Shown: positions 27,576-36,990 of the stretch, one piece after another
Layout of the letters: every line of letters begins with the position of its first letter
How positions within the stretch are numbered: position 1 is the first letter of the stretch
Origin: an uncultured bacterium
GTDB lineage: Bacteria > Actinomycetota > Coriobacteriia > Coriobacteriales > Coriobacteriaceae
Direction of reading: 5' to 3'
Assembly (NCBI GenBank): GCA_905215755.1
Contig: CAJMRE010000003.1
Location: 42,674 to 106,673 of the forward strand
Length of the DNA: 64,000 bases
Position numbers and translations under genes: made by a program
Notes under the pieces: model-generated
Database searches by the model: none
What the model was told of the DNA's origin: nothing
What the model saw: the letters and a program-made list of their open reading frames with translations, nothing else

Positions 27576-29822
27576 ATGACACTCGTATCCAAGACCTTTG
27601 AGCTGTACGGCAAGACCTACACCTTCGAGTCGGGCGAGCTTGCCAAGCAGGCCACCGGCGCCTGCCTGGTCAAGCAGGGCGACACCACGATGCTCGACAC
27701 CGTGGTCGTCTCCAAGGAGCGCAAGAACTACGACTTCTTCCCGCTGACCGTCGACTTCAACGAGAAGATGTACGCCGCAGGGCGCATCCCGGGTGGCTAC
27801 CTCAAGCGTGAGGGCCGTCCCAGCGAGAAGGCCACGCTCACCGCGCGCATGATCGACCGTCCGATTCGCCCGAGCTTCCCGGACGGTTTCCGCAACGAGG
27901 TGCACATCGTCGCCACCTCGCTTGTTGCCGACCAAGTCAACCCCTTTGACGTCATCAACGTCATGGGTGCTTCCCTGGCCATGACGCTCGGCGGCGTGCC
28001 CTTCGAGGGCCCGCTTGCCTGCGTGCGCATCGGCCGCAACGTGGAGACCGGCGAGTTTATCGTCAACCCCACCTACGAGGAGCGCGAGAACTCCGATCTG
28101 GACCTGGAGCTGGGCGGATCCGCCGACTTCATCTCGATGGTCGAGGCCGGCGCCGAGGAGATCTCCGAGGACGACATGCTCGCCGCCATGAAGTTTGGCC
28201 AGGAGGCCCTTGCCGCTTTCTGCCAGGCTCAGGACGAGTTCGTCGCCGAGTGGGAGCAGGTCAACGGCCCCATCGTCAAGAAGGAGTACCCGCTCGACCA
28301 GCCCGTCGAGGAGGTCCAGGAGCGCATCTTCGCCCACTACGACGAGATGGCAGCCGCCCTTCGTGACGCCGACAAGCTCTCCCGTATCGGCAAGGTTGAG
28401 GCTCTGAAGGAGTCCATCCGTGCCGAGTTCACCGAGGAGGAGCAGGCCGCTTGGGAGCGCGAGATCCCCGTGGCGCTCAAGAAGCTCGAGAAGAAGGCCA
28501 TGCGCACCATGGTCGTCGAGACCGGTGAGCGCGTCGACGGTCGTGCCGCCGACGAGATCCGTCCCATCATGGTGAAGGACAACTACCTGCCGCTCGTTCA
28601 CGGCTCCGGTTTGTTCCAGCGTGGCCAGACCCAGGTGCTCTCGGTTCTTTCGCTCGGCATGCTCAACGAGGGCCAGCGTCTGGATACCATCGAGCCCACC
28701 GAGGGCAAGCGCTACATGCACCACTACAACTTCCCGCCTTTCTGCACCGGCGAGACCGGCCGCATGGGCAGCCCCAAGCGCCGCGAGATCGGCCATGGCA
28801 ATCTGGCCGAGCGCGCTCTGCTTCCGGTGCTTCCCGACGAGAACGAGTTCCCCTACGCCATCCGCGTCGTCTCCGAGGTCATGGAGTCCAACGGCTCCTC
28901 TTCGATGGCTTCGACCTGCGGCTCCACGCTCGCCCTTATGGACGGCGGCGTGCCCATTAAGCGCCCGGTCTCCGGTATCGCCATGGGCCTGATCCAGGAG
29001 GAGGGCAAGACCGTGGTGCTGTCCGACATCCAGGGTCTCGAGGACTTCCTGGGCGACATGGACTTTAAGGTCACCGGCACCACCGAGGGCATCACCGCCC
29101 TGCAGATGGACAACAAGGCCACCGGCCTCACCTTCGACATCCTGGCCCGCGCTCTGCAGCAGGCCAAGGAGGGTCGCGCCTTCATCCTGCAGAAGATGCT
29201 CGATGTGATCCCCGAGCCGCGCCACACCACGCGCAGCACCGCTCCGCGCATCGTTTCCATCCAGGTTCCGACCGACAAGATCCGCGACGTCATCGGTTCC
29301 GGCGGTAAGGTCATCCGCGGTATCCAGGACGAGACCGGCGCCTCGGTCGACATCCAGGAGGACGGCACCGTCTTTGTCGGCGGCACCGGCGAGTCCGTCG
29401 ACCAGGCCGTCGAGCGTATCAAGCTCATCATCAAGGTTCCCGAGCCGGGCGAGGAGTACACCGGTCGCGTGGTCTCCATCCAGCCCTTCGGCGCCTTCGT
29501 CAACCTGCTGCCCGGTAAGGACGGCCTGCTGCACATCTCCCGCGTCGCCAAGGGCCGCGTGGAGAAGGTCGAGGACGTCCTCAATGTGGGCGACGAGGTC
29601 AAGGTCGTCGTCATCGAAGTCGATGACCGCGGCAAGATTTCGCTCGATCGTCTGGATAAGCCCGAGGCCCCGGCTCGCGCCGAGGGTGCCTCAGAGGGCG
29701 ACGGCGAGCACTTCCAGCGCCGTGAGCGTCCGCGTCGCGAGCGCTCCGAGCGCAGCGACCGTCCGCGCCGTCCCGGCGACAACGGAGGCCGCAAGCCCCG
29801 CCGTCACCACGACGCCGAGTAA
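27576..29822 (+). CDS. pnp: Polyribonucleotide nucleotidyltransferase
   Basis: A 3'-5' phosphorolytic exoribonuclease. The 748-residue protein has two RNase PH domains (about 1-230 and 320-550) joined by a helical domain, then KH (about 560-625, IGSGGKVIRGI) and S1 (about 630-700) domains. A basic, Arg-rich tail of about 45 residues (RERPRRERSERSDRPRR) extends beyond the usual end and may bind RNA or partners. ATG 27576 follows AAAGGAG. RNase J is encoded next, so two RNA decay enzymes are neighbours. Confidence 0.96.
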   Translation: MTLVSKTFELYGKTYTFESGELAKQATGACLVKQGDTTMLDTVVVSKERKNYDFFPLTVDFNEKMYAAGRIPGGYLKREGRPSEKATLTARMIDRPIRPSFPDGFRNEVHIVATSLVADQVNPFDVINVMGASLAMTLGGVPFEGPLACVRIGRNVETGEFIVNPTYEERENSDLDLELGGSADFISMVEAGAEEISEDDMLAAMKFGQEALAAFCQAQDEFVAEWEQVNGPIVKKEYPLDQPVEEVQERIFAHYDEMAAALRDADKLSRIGKVEALKESIRAEFTEEEQAAWEREIPVALKKLEKKAMRTMVVETGERVDGRAADEIRPIMVKDNYLPLVHGSGLFQRGQTQVLSVLSLGMLNEGQRLDTIEPTEGKRYMHHYNFPPFCTGETGRMGSPKRREIGHGNLAERALLPVLPDENEFPYAIRVVSEVMESNGSSSMASTCGSTLALMDGGVPIKRPVSGIAMGLIQEEGKTVVLSDIQGLEDFLGDMDFKVTGTTEGITALQMDNKATGLTFDILARALQQAKEGRAFILQKMLDVIPEPRHTTRSTAPRIVSIQVPTDKIRDVIGSGGKVIRGIQDETGASVDIQEDGTVFVGGTGESVDQAVERIKLIIKVPEPGEEYTGRVVSIQPFGAFVNLLPGKDGLLHISRVAKGRVEKVEDVLNVGDEVKVVVIEVDDRGKISLDRLDKPEAPARAEGASEGDGEHFQRRERPRRERSERSDRPRRPGDNGGRKPRRHHDAE

Positions 29823-29845
29823 CAGCTACACATAAGCAGCTCAAC

Positions 29846-29876
29846 AAGGGCGACTCCGGACTGGGGTCGCCCTTTT
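29846..29876 (+). terminator. Terminator of pnp
   Basis: AAGGGCGAC pairs with GTCGCCCTT and ends in TTTT. Its last 8 bases overlap the left arm of the adjoining hairpin repeat. Confidence 0.8.
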
Positions 29877-30017
29877 GCTATTCCCGGCGGGGTCCGCGGA
29901 TAAAGTTTCCTGCTCTACAGTCCTGCTCACGACGGAGGCCACATTAAGTGGTCTCCTGTTCGTGCGGAACTCGCGATAAACTTTATCCGCGGACCCCGCC
30001 GGGAATAGCAAAAGGGC
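29869..30017 (-). repeat. Family-1 constant-core hairpin repeat, copy 1
   Basis: Perfect 40-bp arms (29869-29908 and 29978-30017) enclose a 69-nt core (29909-29977). The core is the reverse complement of copy 2's core at most positions and folds into an inner hairpin with an ATTAA loop. Arm sequence differs from copy 2 except for the bases next to the core (AAACTTTA here, AAACTTAA there). The left arm begins in the T-tract of the pnp terminator. No ORF and no transposase are present. I do not recognise the family. Confidence 0.85.
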
Positions 30018-30144
30018 TGGTTGATGCGGGTTTCGATTTTGTCAGACAGTCTATTCAGTTATATGAATTCAGATCTTTAGATAAACGCATGTGCGGCATT
30101 ACCCCAGATACAACCGACCAAAATAAACCTGTCCCTATTTGTCA
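30018..30144. other. Spacer between family-1 repeats
   Basis: 127 nt, more AT-rich than its surroundings. No gene, tRNA or clear motif is visible. A 98-codon reading frame crosses it and copy 2, but is made of the repeat and has no coding signs. Confidence 0.5.
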
Positions 30145-30287
30145 GGTCTGGGGCCATCGGGGGCCGGGGCGGGTTAAGTTTGTCGCGAGTTCCGCACGCA
30201 AAGGAAAGCACTTAATGTGCTTTCCGTCTTGCGCAGGACTGTAGAGCAGCAAACTTAACCCGCCCCGGCCCCCGATGGCCCCAGACC
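30145..30287 (+). repeat. Family-1 constant-core hairpin repeat, copy 2
   Basis: Perfect 37-bp arms (30145-30181 and 30251-30287) enclose a 69-nt core (30182-30250), the same core length as copy 1. Arms are very GC-rich (GGGGCCATCGGGGGCC) and unrelated to those of copy 1. The two copies are inverted relative to each other and 127 nt apart. Core differences include paired changes that keep the inner stem. Confidence 0.85.
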
Positions 30288-30399
30288 GGCGGGATGGACC
30301 AGTTCAGATGGGGCTTTGATGCATGGGTGGTCTGTTGGTGGGCAAATGGGTATCATACTGTGGTTACTGCGTCGACTCTATGATGCATGTTTGTACGTT

Positions 30400-30433
30400 C
30401 CCGACGGTCGGTTTGCCAGAAGCGCCCCGTCGG
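30400..30433 (+). promoter_or_regulatory. Stem-loop in the rnj 5' leader
   Basis: CCGACGG pairs with CCGTCGG around a 19-nt loop, followed by TTGTTTC, about 40 nt before the rnj start. It may be a weak attenuator or an RNA-processing site. Confidence 0.3.
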
Positions 30434-30475
30434 TTGTTTCAGACCCGTTTCGAAGAAAGGAAACAACACTAACCT

Positions 30476-32146
30476 ATGGCAGCTAAAAAATCATCTCCCT
30501 TGAAGATCATCCCGCTCGGCGGCCTTGACGGCATCGGCAAGAACATGACGGTCTTCGAGTGCGGCGACGACATGGTGCTCGTCGACGCCGGCCTCATGTT
30601 CCCGGATGACTCCCAGCCCGGTATCGACCTGGTGCTTCCCGACTACACCTATGTTTTGGAGAACGAGGAAAAGCTCCGCGGTATCGTCGTCACCCACGGC
30701 CACGAGGACCACACCGGTTCGCTTCCGTACCTGCTGCAGGACCTCAACAATAAGGTGCCCATCTTTTCGAGCAAGCTGACGCTTGGCTTTATCGAGGGCA
30801 AGCTTTCTGAGTTCCGCATCCGCGCACCCAAGTTCCGCGAGGTCAAGGGCGGCAGCCATGTCAACCTCGGCGGCATCTCGCTCGACTTCTTCTCGATGAC
30901 GCACTCCATTCCCGGCGCTCTGGGCGTGTTCATCCGCACCAACCAGGGTACCGTTATGCACACCGGCGACTTTAAGCTCGACCAGACGCCCATCGACGGC
31001 GTCACGCCCGACTATGCCGCTATCAGCCGCTTTGCCAAGCAGGGTATCGACCTGCTGCTTTCCGACTCCACCAACGCCACGGTTCCCGGCTTTACCAAGT
31101 CCGAGGCCGAGGTTGGTCCCAACCTGCTGCACGCCATCAAGAACGCGCCGGGTCGCGTGTTCGTTGCGTCGTTCTCGAGCCACATCCATCGTTTGCAGCA
31201 GATCTGCGATGCCGCCCGCAAGTGCGGCCGTAAGGTCGTTGTGACCGGTCGCTCCATGCTCACTAACACCCGCGTGGCGCGCGAGCTTGGCTACCTCAAC
31301 ATCGACGACGCCGATATCATCGATGCCTTTGACATTGATAACCTGCCTGACGACAAGATTGTTGTCATGTGCACCGGTTCGCAGGGCGAGCCGCTGTCGG
31401 CCCTGTCCCGCATGGCCAATGGCGAGCACAAGACGCTCTCCATCCACGAGGGCGATACCGTTATCCTCTCGGCAACTCCTGTTCCCGGCAATGAGAAAGC
31501 CGTCCAGCAGGTCGTCAACAGCCTGGCCAAGCTCGGCTGCGACGTGTGGGATAAGAACCGCGCCCTCGTTCACGTTTCCGGTCACGGTAGCCAGGAGGAG
31601 CTCAAGCTCCTGATGGCCATGGCCAAGCCCACGTACTTTATGCCGGTTCACGGTGAAGCCGTGCATCTGCGCGCCCATGCCCAGCTGGCCCGCAAGATGG
31701 GTCTCAAGGACGATCATATCTTTATCCTCGACAACGGCGACACGCTCGAGATGCGCGGCGGTATCGTTAAGCGCGGTACGCCCGTCGAGTCCGGCGTCGT
31801 TTACGTCGACGGCCTGCGCATCGGCGATACCGACCCCATCGTCCTGCGTGATCGTCAGAAGCTCGCCAACGACGGTATGGTTACCGCTGTTGCCATCGTC
31901 TCGCTCAAGCACAAGAAGATCGAGGCCATCGAGTTCTCGGGCCGCGGCGTCTCGTTTGCCATCGACGACCAGTTCTCCGAGGATGCCTCCGCGTCCATTA
32001 TGAAGACGATCGAGAAGGGCAAGTTCAGCTTTACGAGCAGCGGTTCCGATGCCATTCGCAAGGCCGTGCGCGATTCGCTCTCTAACTTTATCTGGAGCCG
32101 TACTCGCACCCGTCCGATGATCATCCCGGTCGTCATGGAGGTTTAG
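30476..32146 (+). CDS. rnj: Ribonuclease J
   Basis: A 5'-3' exo- and endoribonuclease of the metallo-beta-lactamase/beta-CASP family, involved in mRNA decay and rRNA maturation. The 556-residue protein has THGHEDHTG (about 74-82), HTGDFKLDQTP, and the beta-CASP motifs including HVSGHGSQEE. It matches the family's usual length of about 555. ATG 30476 lies 13 nt after GAAAGGAAA. Only one RNase J gene is seen here. Confidence 0.95.
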   Translation: MAAKKSSPLKIIPLGGLDGIGKNMTVFECGDDMVLVDAGLMFPDDSQPGIDLVLPDYTYVLENEEKLRGIVVTHGHEDHTGSLPYLLQDLNNKVPIFSSKLTLGFIEGKLSEFRIRAPKFREVKGGSHVNLGGISLDFFSMTHSIPGALGVFIRTNQGTVMHTGDFKLDQTPIDGVTPDYAAISRFAKQGIDLLLSDSTNATVPGFTKSEAEVGPNLLHAIKNAPGRVFVASFSSHIHRLQQICDAARKCGRKVVVTGRSMLTNTRVARELGYLNIDDADIIDAFDIDNLPDDKIVVMCTGSQGEPLSALSRMANGEHKTLSIHEGDTVILSATPVPGNEKAVQQVVNSLAKLGCDVWDKNRALVHVSGHGSQEELKLLMAMAKPTYFMPVHGEAVHLRAHAQLARKMGLKDDHIFILDNGDTLEMRGGIVKRGTPVESGVVYVDGLRIGDTDPIVLRDRQKLANDGMVTAVAIVSLKHKKIEAIEFSGRGVSFAIDDQFSEDASASIMKTIEKGKFSFTSSGSDAIRKAVRDSLSNFIWSRTRTRPMIIPVVMEV

Positions 32147-32147
32147 T

Positions 32148-34928
32148 TTGGCGCGCGGATCTGCACAAAACGCCAAAGGCAATAAGGCCAATAACCAACC
32201 GGCATCTGCTAAGGGTGCCGGTTCCCATCTGCGTGCCAATAAGGGCCACGAGTCCGAGTTCGATGATTTCGAGCCCTTGGTCGAGCCCTCGGCCAACCGC
32301 GATATCGCCGGCGTGGTCATTGCCGTTTTGGCGATTGCGTCCTTTATTGCCGTGATTTCGCCGGCGACTGCGCCCGTTACGGCTGCGGTTGCCGGTTTCT
32401 ACCACTTGGGCTTTGGTCTGGGCGCCTACGTGCTGCCGATCGTCATTTTGCTGTTTGCCGCCACGCTCTTTTTAGGCGAGGACTCGCCGCTCAACGTGCG
32501 CTCGGTCGCGGGCGGAGCCGTGGTCTTTATCACCGTTGTCTCCATTCTTTCGCTGATGGTGCCGGGTACGAGCGACTCGTGTGACCTTATGTTCACGCCG
32601 CAAAATCTGTCCGCCTCGGGTGGCTACATCGGTGCGTTTATTGCGAGTGCGCTGCAGAATGCCCTGGGTAAGCCTATCGCGATGGTGGTCCTGTTGGGTC
32701 TGGCCGTCGTTGGTTTTGTCATCATCGGCTTTTCGGTGGGTGGCGTGCTGCGCTCTGCTCGCGACCGCGCGGCCGATTTTGCCGAGCGCCGTCGTGCCGA
32801 TGTTAACGCGAGCCCGTGGGGTGACGACGAAGCCCTGTCGGTGCCCGGCGTTGCCCGTCCGCACCTGAGCATTCTTCGTCAAAAGGGCTCCGATGCTGCC
32901 GTGACCACGGTCATGGGCAACGATGTGGACCCGGTTTTGGACGATGACGACGAGGACGAGGATCCGTTTGTCGACGTATCCGATGCCGTGGAGGCCGAGC
33001 GCGCTAAGACGACGCTGCTGCCGCGCCGTCATGTCAAGAAGGGCAAGGCCACGCCCAAGTTGAATACAAGCGAGCCCGACCCGTCTTGGTCCGATAGCGA
33101 GATTGAGCTTACCGAGGGCGATGACGAGGACGACGAGGCTCCGATTGAGACCGCAAAGACAACTTTGCTGCCGCGTCGCCATGCTAAGCGCGAACAGGTA
33201 ACCGGCCAGCTTTCGATGGAAGACGACCCCGATAAGATCGACGAGTCCGAGCCGCCGTTTGCCGTGAGTCCTGTCTCGGCAACACCTCAGATTCCCGACT
33301 TCTTGAAGCATCCCAAGGTTGCCGATACGGCTGTCGCGGGCGCTGCCGAGGCGCCTACTCCTAGCGATGGGGGAGCGGTCAATGCCCCCGCGGATAACGA
33401 GGGCGAAGAAGAGGACGGCCTCAAGCTTCCGCCGCTCGAGATCCTGCACGCCAACCCGCAGTCGGCGTCCTCCGCGTCATCTGACAAGGAGCTGGAACAG
33501 ACTGCCGAGTCACTGCAATCCACCTTGCTTGAGTTTGGCCGCAGTGCCCGCGTGGTCGGCTGGATCGCCGGCCCCACGGTGACGACCTTTAAGCTGCAAC
33601 CTGGCGAGGGCGAGCGCGTGAGCAAGATTTCGAGCCTCGAGGACGATATCGCGCTTTCGCTCGCTGCTCAGTCGGTGCGCATCTTTGCCCCGATCCCCGG
33701 TACCTCGCTTGTGGGTATCGAGATTCCCAATCGCAAGCGCCAGAACGTCAACCTGGGCGACGTGCTTCCCTATGTGAAGGGCGGTCCGCTCGAGCTGGCC
33801 ATCGGTCGAGATGCCGAGGGCACGCCGGTCGTCGCTGACCTCGCCAAGATGCCCCACCTGCTGATCGCCGGCACGACCGGTTCTGGTAAGTCGGTGATGA
33901 TCAATTCCATCATCACGACCCTGCTCATGCGAGCCCTTCCCGAGGACGTTCGCCTGATCATGGTCGACCCCAAGCGCGTCGAGCTTGCGGGCTATAACGG
34001 TTTGCCGCATCTCTATGTGCCCGTGGTGACCGAGCCCAAGCAGGCCGCGAGCGCTCTGCAATGGGCCGTGTCCGAGATGGAGCGTCGCCTGAAGGTCTTC
34101 GAGCGTCTCAACGTGCGTAAGATCTCGACCTACAACGAAAAGCAGGCCGCCGGCGAGTTTGAGCATTACGACAACCCGCCCCAAAAGATGCCCTATCTGG
34201 TCATTATCATCGACGAGCTTTCGGACCTGATGATGGTCGCCGGCAAGGATGTCGAGGCCTCGATCGTTCGTATCGCCCAGCTGGGCCGTGCCGCCGGTAT
34301 ACACCTTATCGTGGCTACGCAGCGCCCCAGCTCCAACGTGGTGACGGGCCTCATCAAGGCCAACATCACCAACCGCATCGCCTTTAACGTCGCCACGGGC
34401 ATCGACTCGCGCGTCATTATTGACCAGATGGGTGCCGAAAAGCTCACCGGTTTGGGCGACATGCTGTTCTCCAAGGTCGACTGGGGCAAGCCTCGCCGTA
34501 TCCAGGGCTGCTTTGTCTCGGATGACGAAATCAACGAGATTGTCGAGTTCGTCAAGTCGCAGAGCGAGCCCGACTACCACGAGGAGATTCTGTCTGCCGT
34601 GGCGCCCGCTTCCATGTCCATGGCGGGTGGCGGCGGTATTGTCCGCACCGGAGTAGCCGAGCCGCAAGACGATGATCCGCTCATTTGGGAAGCCGCCCAT
34701 ATTGTGGTGGAATCGCAGCTTGGCTCCACATCTGGCCTGCAACGTCGTCTGAAGGTTGGCTATGCGCGTGCCGGGCGTATTATGGACATGCTGGAAGAAA
34801 AGGGTGTCGTCGGCCCGCCCGACGGTTCCAAGCCGCGTGAGGTCCTGTTGGACGAGGAGGGGCTTGCCGCGCTGGAATCTGTCGACGCCGAGATGGCACG
34901 TGAAGATCGTGAGTTTGGAGGATTCTGA
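32148..34928 (+). CDS. ftsK: DNA translocase FtsK/SpoIIIE
   Basis: A septal DNA pump for chromosome segregation. The 926-residue protein has four N-terminal membrane helices (about 55-205), a long acidic linker (about 215-450), the RecA-like motor with Walker A GTTGSGKSVM near residues 576-585 and Walker B LVIIIDEL, and a C-terminal gamma winged helix (about 845-910). The linker contains a duplicated motif AKTTLLPRRH near residues 286 and 336. The start is a TTG with TGGAGG upstream. It directly follows rnj and overlaps the next gene by one base. Confidence 0.94.
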   Translation: MARGSAQNAKGNKANNQPASAKGAGSHLRANKGHESEFDDFEPLVEPSANRDIAGVVIAVLAIASFIAVISPATAPVTAAVAGFYHLGFGLGAYVLPIVILLFAATLFLGEDSPLNVRSVAGGAVVFITVVSILSLMVPGTSDSCDLMFTPQNLSASGGYIGAFIASALQNALGKPIAMVVLLGLAVVGFVIIGFSVGGVLRSARDRAADFAERRRADVNASPWGDDEALSVPGVARPHLSILRQKGSDAAVTTVMGNDVDPVLDDDDEDEDPFVDVSDAVEAERAKTTLLPRRHVKKGKATPKLNTSEPDPSWSDSEIELTEGDDEDDEAPIETAKTTLLPRRHAKREQVTGQLSMEDDPDKIDESEPPFAVSPVSATPQIPDFLKHPKVADTAVAGAAEAPTPSDGGAVNAPADNEGEEEDGLKLPPLEILHANPQSASSASSDKELEQTAESLQSTLLEFGRSARVVGWIAGPTVTTFKLQPGEGERVSKISSLEDDIALSLAAQSVRIFAPIPGTSLVGIEIPNRKRQNVNLGDVLPYVKGGPLELAIGRDAEGTPVVADLAKMPHLLIAGTTGSGKSVMINSIITTLLMRALPEDVRLIMVDPKRVELAGYNGLPHLYVPVVTEPKQAASALQWAVSEMERRLKVFERLNVRKISTYNEKQAAGEFEHYDNPPQKMPYLVIIIDELSDLMMVAGKDVEASIVRIAQLGRAAGIHLIVATQRPSSNVVTGLIKANITNRIAFNVATGIDSRVIIDQMGAEKLTGLGDMLFSKVDWGKPRRIQGCFVSDDEINEIVEFVKSQSEPDYHEEILSAVAPASMSMAGGGGIVRTGVAEPQDDDPLIWEAAHIVVESQLGSTSGLQRRLKVGYARAGRIMDMLEEKGVVGPPDGSKPREVLLDEEGLAALESVDAEMAREDREFGGF

Positions 34929-36439
34929 TGGCTGCACGCTTTGGTGACATGCTGCTCGAGCAGCGTCGCCGGATGGGCCTTTCCATTCAGCAGGTCGCCA
35001 ACACCATCAAAATCAGGCCGCAGATCATCGAGTTTTTCGAGACCGGTAACTTTGCTTCGATGCCGCCGCGCGGCTATGCGCAGGGCATGATTTCGAGCTA
35101 TGCTCGCTTTTTGGGCCTCAATCCGCGCGAGGTCGTCAATGCCTACTTTGACGACCTGATGGCATACGAACGCGAGACGTCGCAGCAGGGCGGTCGTTTT
35201 CAGGACGCCGCCGGCTACGTCAATTCGCGTTCCTCGGTCGATAACGGGCGCTTCCTGATGGTTCAGGGCGGTCGTTCAACCCGCTATGGACAGCGTCCTC
35301 AGCAGGCCGGTTATATTACTGAGACGGGTTCGGGCGAGGAGATTCGCTCACAGCGTGACCGGTTCCGCAGTACGCCGATGCCCGAGGACCGTGCACTTCC
35401 CGCTGCCCGCGGCGTGGCGCGTGACCCTCGTGCCGGCTACGGCGACGGCGGCTATTCCGATCGCGGTTACCGTGGTGCCTCTATGGGACGCTCTCGCGGT
35501 GGCTATTCGGATGCCGATACCACGCAGGTGACGCCGCGTCTTCGCTCTCAATCACAGCCGTATGGCCAGCGCTCTTCGGCTCCGCGTTCGGTCCAGCGTG
35601 GCTATCAAGGCCGCGGTGAACTTGCGCCCCGCTCGGGTCAGCGCAGCCTTCAGGGCCAGGGCGGCTATCGCGGCCGTTCCGATAGCAATCGCGGTCGTAT
35701 GCCTCAGGGAAGCGGCCGCAGCAGTTCCGGTCGTGGACGCGGCGGATCACGTACTCCTCAAAACAACGGGCTCGATCCGCGTATCGTCTACGCCGGCATC
35801 GGTGCCGTTGTGCTGCTGTTGATTGTGCTCATCGTGGTGCTTCTACGTGGCTGCGCATCTTCGGCGCCCGAGAACACGCCCGAGACGCCCACTGCTACCA
35901 AGATGACGACCAAGAAGTCTTCTAAGAAGACCGAAACGGTCGACGAGGACGATGACACCGATGAGGCGACGGATGAGTCGACTGATTCGGACGCTACCAA
36001 GACGACGGCCAAGAAGGAAGAGAACGAGGTCACGAAGGTCAAAGTCTCCGTTGCCAAGGGAAAGACCGCGTGGATTGAGGTCAAGGTTGACGGCAAGTCG
36101 GTCTATGGCGCCCAGGCGACTGGCCCCTTTGAGCAGGAGTACACGCCCGAGTCTTCGATCGAGATCACCACGTCCAAGCCTTCCGATGTCACCGTTACCA
36201 AGAACGGTGAAAAGGTCCGTTACGATACCAAGACCTCGGGCGTGGCGCGCGTGACGATTACCGTTCCCAAGAAGGAGACGTCTGATTCCGAGAATGGTGA
36301 AAGTTCTGATGGTACCGACACCACCGATGGTACCGATACCACCGACGGTACCGATACCCAGTCCACGGATGGCGCCGATACCGCAACTGACGGTCAGACG
36401 CCCAGCGATTCTACCGACTATTCGTACGATAGCTACTAG
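34928..36439 (+). CDS. RodZ-like helix-turn-helix membrane protein
   Basis: A 503-residue protein with an N-terminal HTH_25 domain (about 4-75: RFGDMLLEQRRRMGLSIQQV). A long Arg/Gly/Ser-rich disordered region follows (about 85-280), then a single membrane helix (about 285-308) and a C-terminal DUF4115-type beta domain (about 360-445). It ends in a Thr/Asp repeat tail with three DGTDTT-like units. The layout matches RodZ, which links MreB to cell shape, but the cytoplasmic linker is much longer. It overlaps ftsK, suggesting a division or shape role. Confidence 0.8.
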   Translation: MAARFGDMLLEQRRRMGLSIQQVANTIKIRPQIIEFFETGNFASMPPRGYAQGMISSYARFLGLNPREVVNAYFDDLMAYERETSQQGGRFQDAAGYVNSRSSVDNGRFLMVQGGRSTRYGQRPQQAGYITETGSGEEIRSQRDRFRSTPMPEDRALPAARGVARDPRAGYGDGGYSDRGYRGASMGRSRGGYSDADTTQVTPRLRSQSQPYGQRSSAPRSVQRGYQGRGELAPRSGQRSLQGQGGYRGRSDSNRGRMPQGSGRSSSGRGRGGSRTPQNNGLDPRIVYAGIGAVVLLLIVLIVVLLRGCASSAPENTPETPTATKMTTKKSSKKTETVDEDDDTDEATDESTDSDATKTTAKKEENEVTKVKVSVAKGKTAWIEVKVDGKSVYGAQATGPFEQEYTPESSIEITTSKPSDVTVTKNGEKVRYDTKTSGVARVTITVPKKETSDSENGESSDGTDTTDGTDTTDGTDTQSTDGADTATDGQTPSDSTDYSYDSY

Positions 36440-36465
36440 GCCTCTCGTACGCGAAAGGAAACATC

Positions 36466-36963
36466 ATGGCTAAAGATTCCAGCTTCGACGTCGTGTCCGA
36501 GGTCAACATGCAAGAGGTCGACAACGCCTTCCAGCAGACCACGCGCGAGATTTCCCAGCGCTATGACCTTAAGGATTCCGGTGCCACGATCGAGCTTTCG
36601 AAGGGCGACATGCTCTTTACGATCAACGCCCCGGCCGACTTTGTCTCCAAACAGATTGTTGACGTGCTGAGCTCCAAGCTCATCAAGCGCGGCATCGACC
36701 TCAAGGCTGTCTCGTGGGATGCGCCGCAGGCGGCATCGGGCGGCACCGTGCGCGTGCTCGGCCATATCGTCGAGGGTATCGACCAGGCGACCGCCAAGAA
36801 GATCAACAAGGACATCAAGGACCAAAAGCTCAAGGTTAAGGTGACCATCGAGGCCGACAAGCTGCGTGTTTCCTCTGCTTCGAAGGACGCGTTGCAGACC
36901 GTGATCCAATTCCTGCGCGACCAGGACTACGGCCAGCCGCTGCAGTTCACCAACTACCGCTAA
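36466..36963 (+). CDS. yajQ: YajQ-family nucleotide-binding protein
   Basis: A 165-residue protein of the UPF0234 family. It begins MAKDSSFDVVSEVNMQEVDNA and has two ferredoxin-like domains. Relatives bind nucleotides, and in Xanthomonas cyclic di-GMP; the role here is unknown. ATG 36466 follows GAAAGGAAA. Confidence 0.9.
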   Translation: MAKDSSFDVVSEVNMQEVDNAFQQTTREISQRYDLKDSGATIELSKGDMLFTINAPADFVSKQIVDVLSSKLIKRGIDLKAVSWDAPQAASGGTVRVLGHIVEGIDQATAKKINKDIKDQKLKVKVTIEADKLRVSSASKDALQTVIQFLRDQDYGQPLQFTNYR

Positions 36964-36990
36964 TATCAATCGAAAGGACCGCTCTCCAAC

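Noticed and set aside
29948..30244. 98-codon frame in the pnp-rnj gap
   Set aside because: It is built from repeat copies 1 and 2 and their spacer, has no ribosome-binding site, and copy 2 in the other orientation gives a different product.
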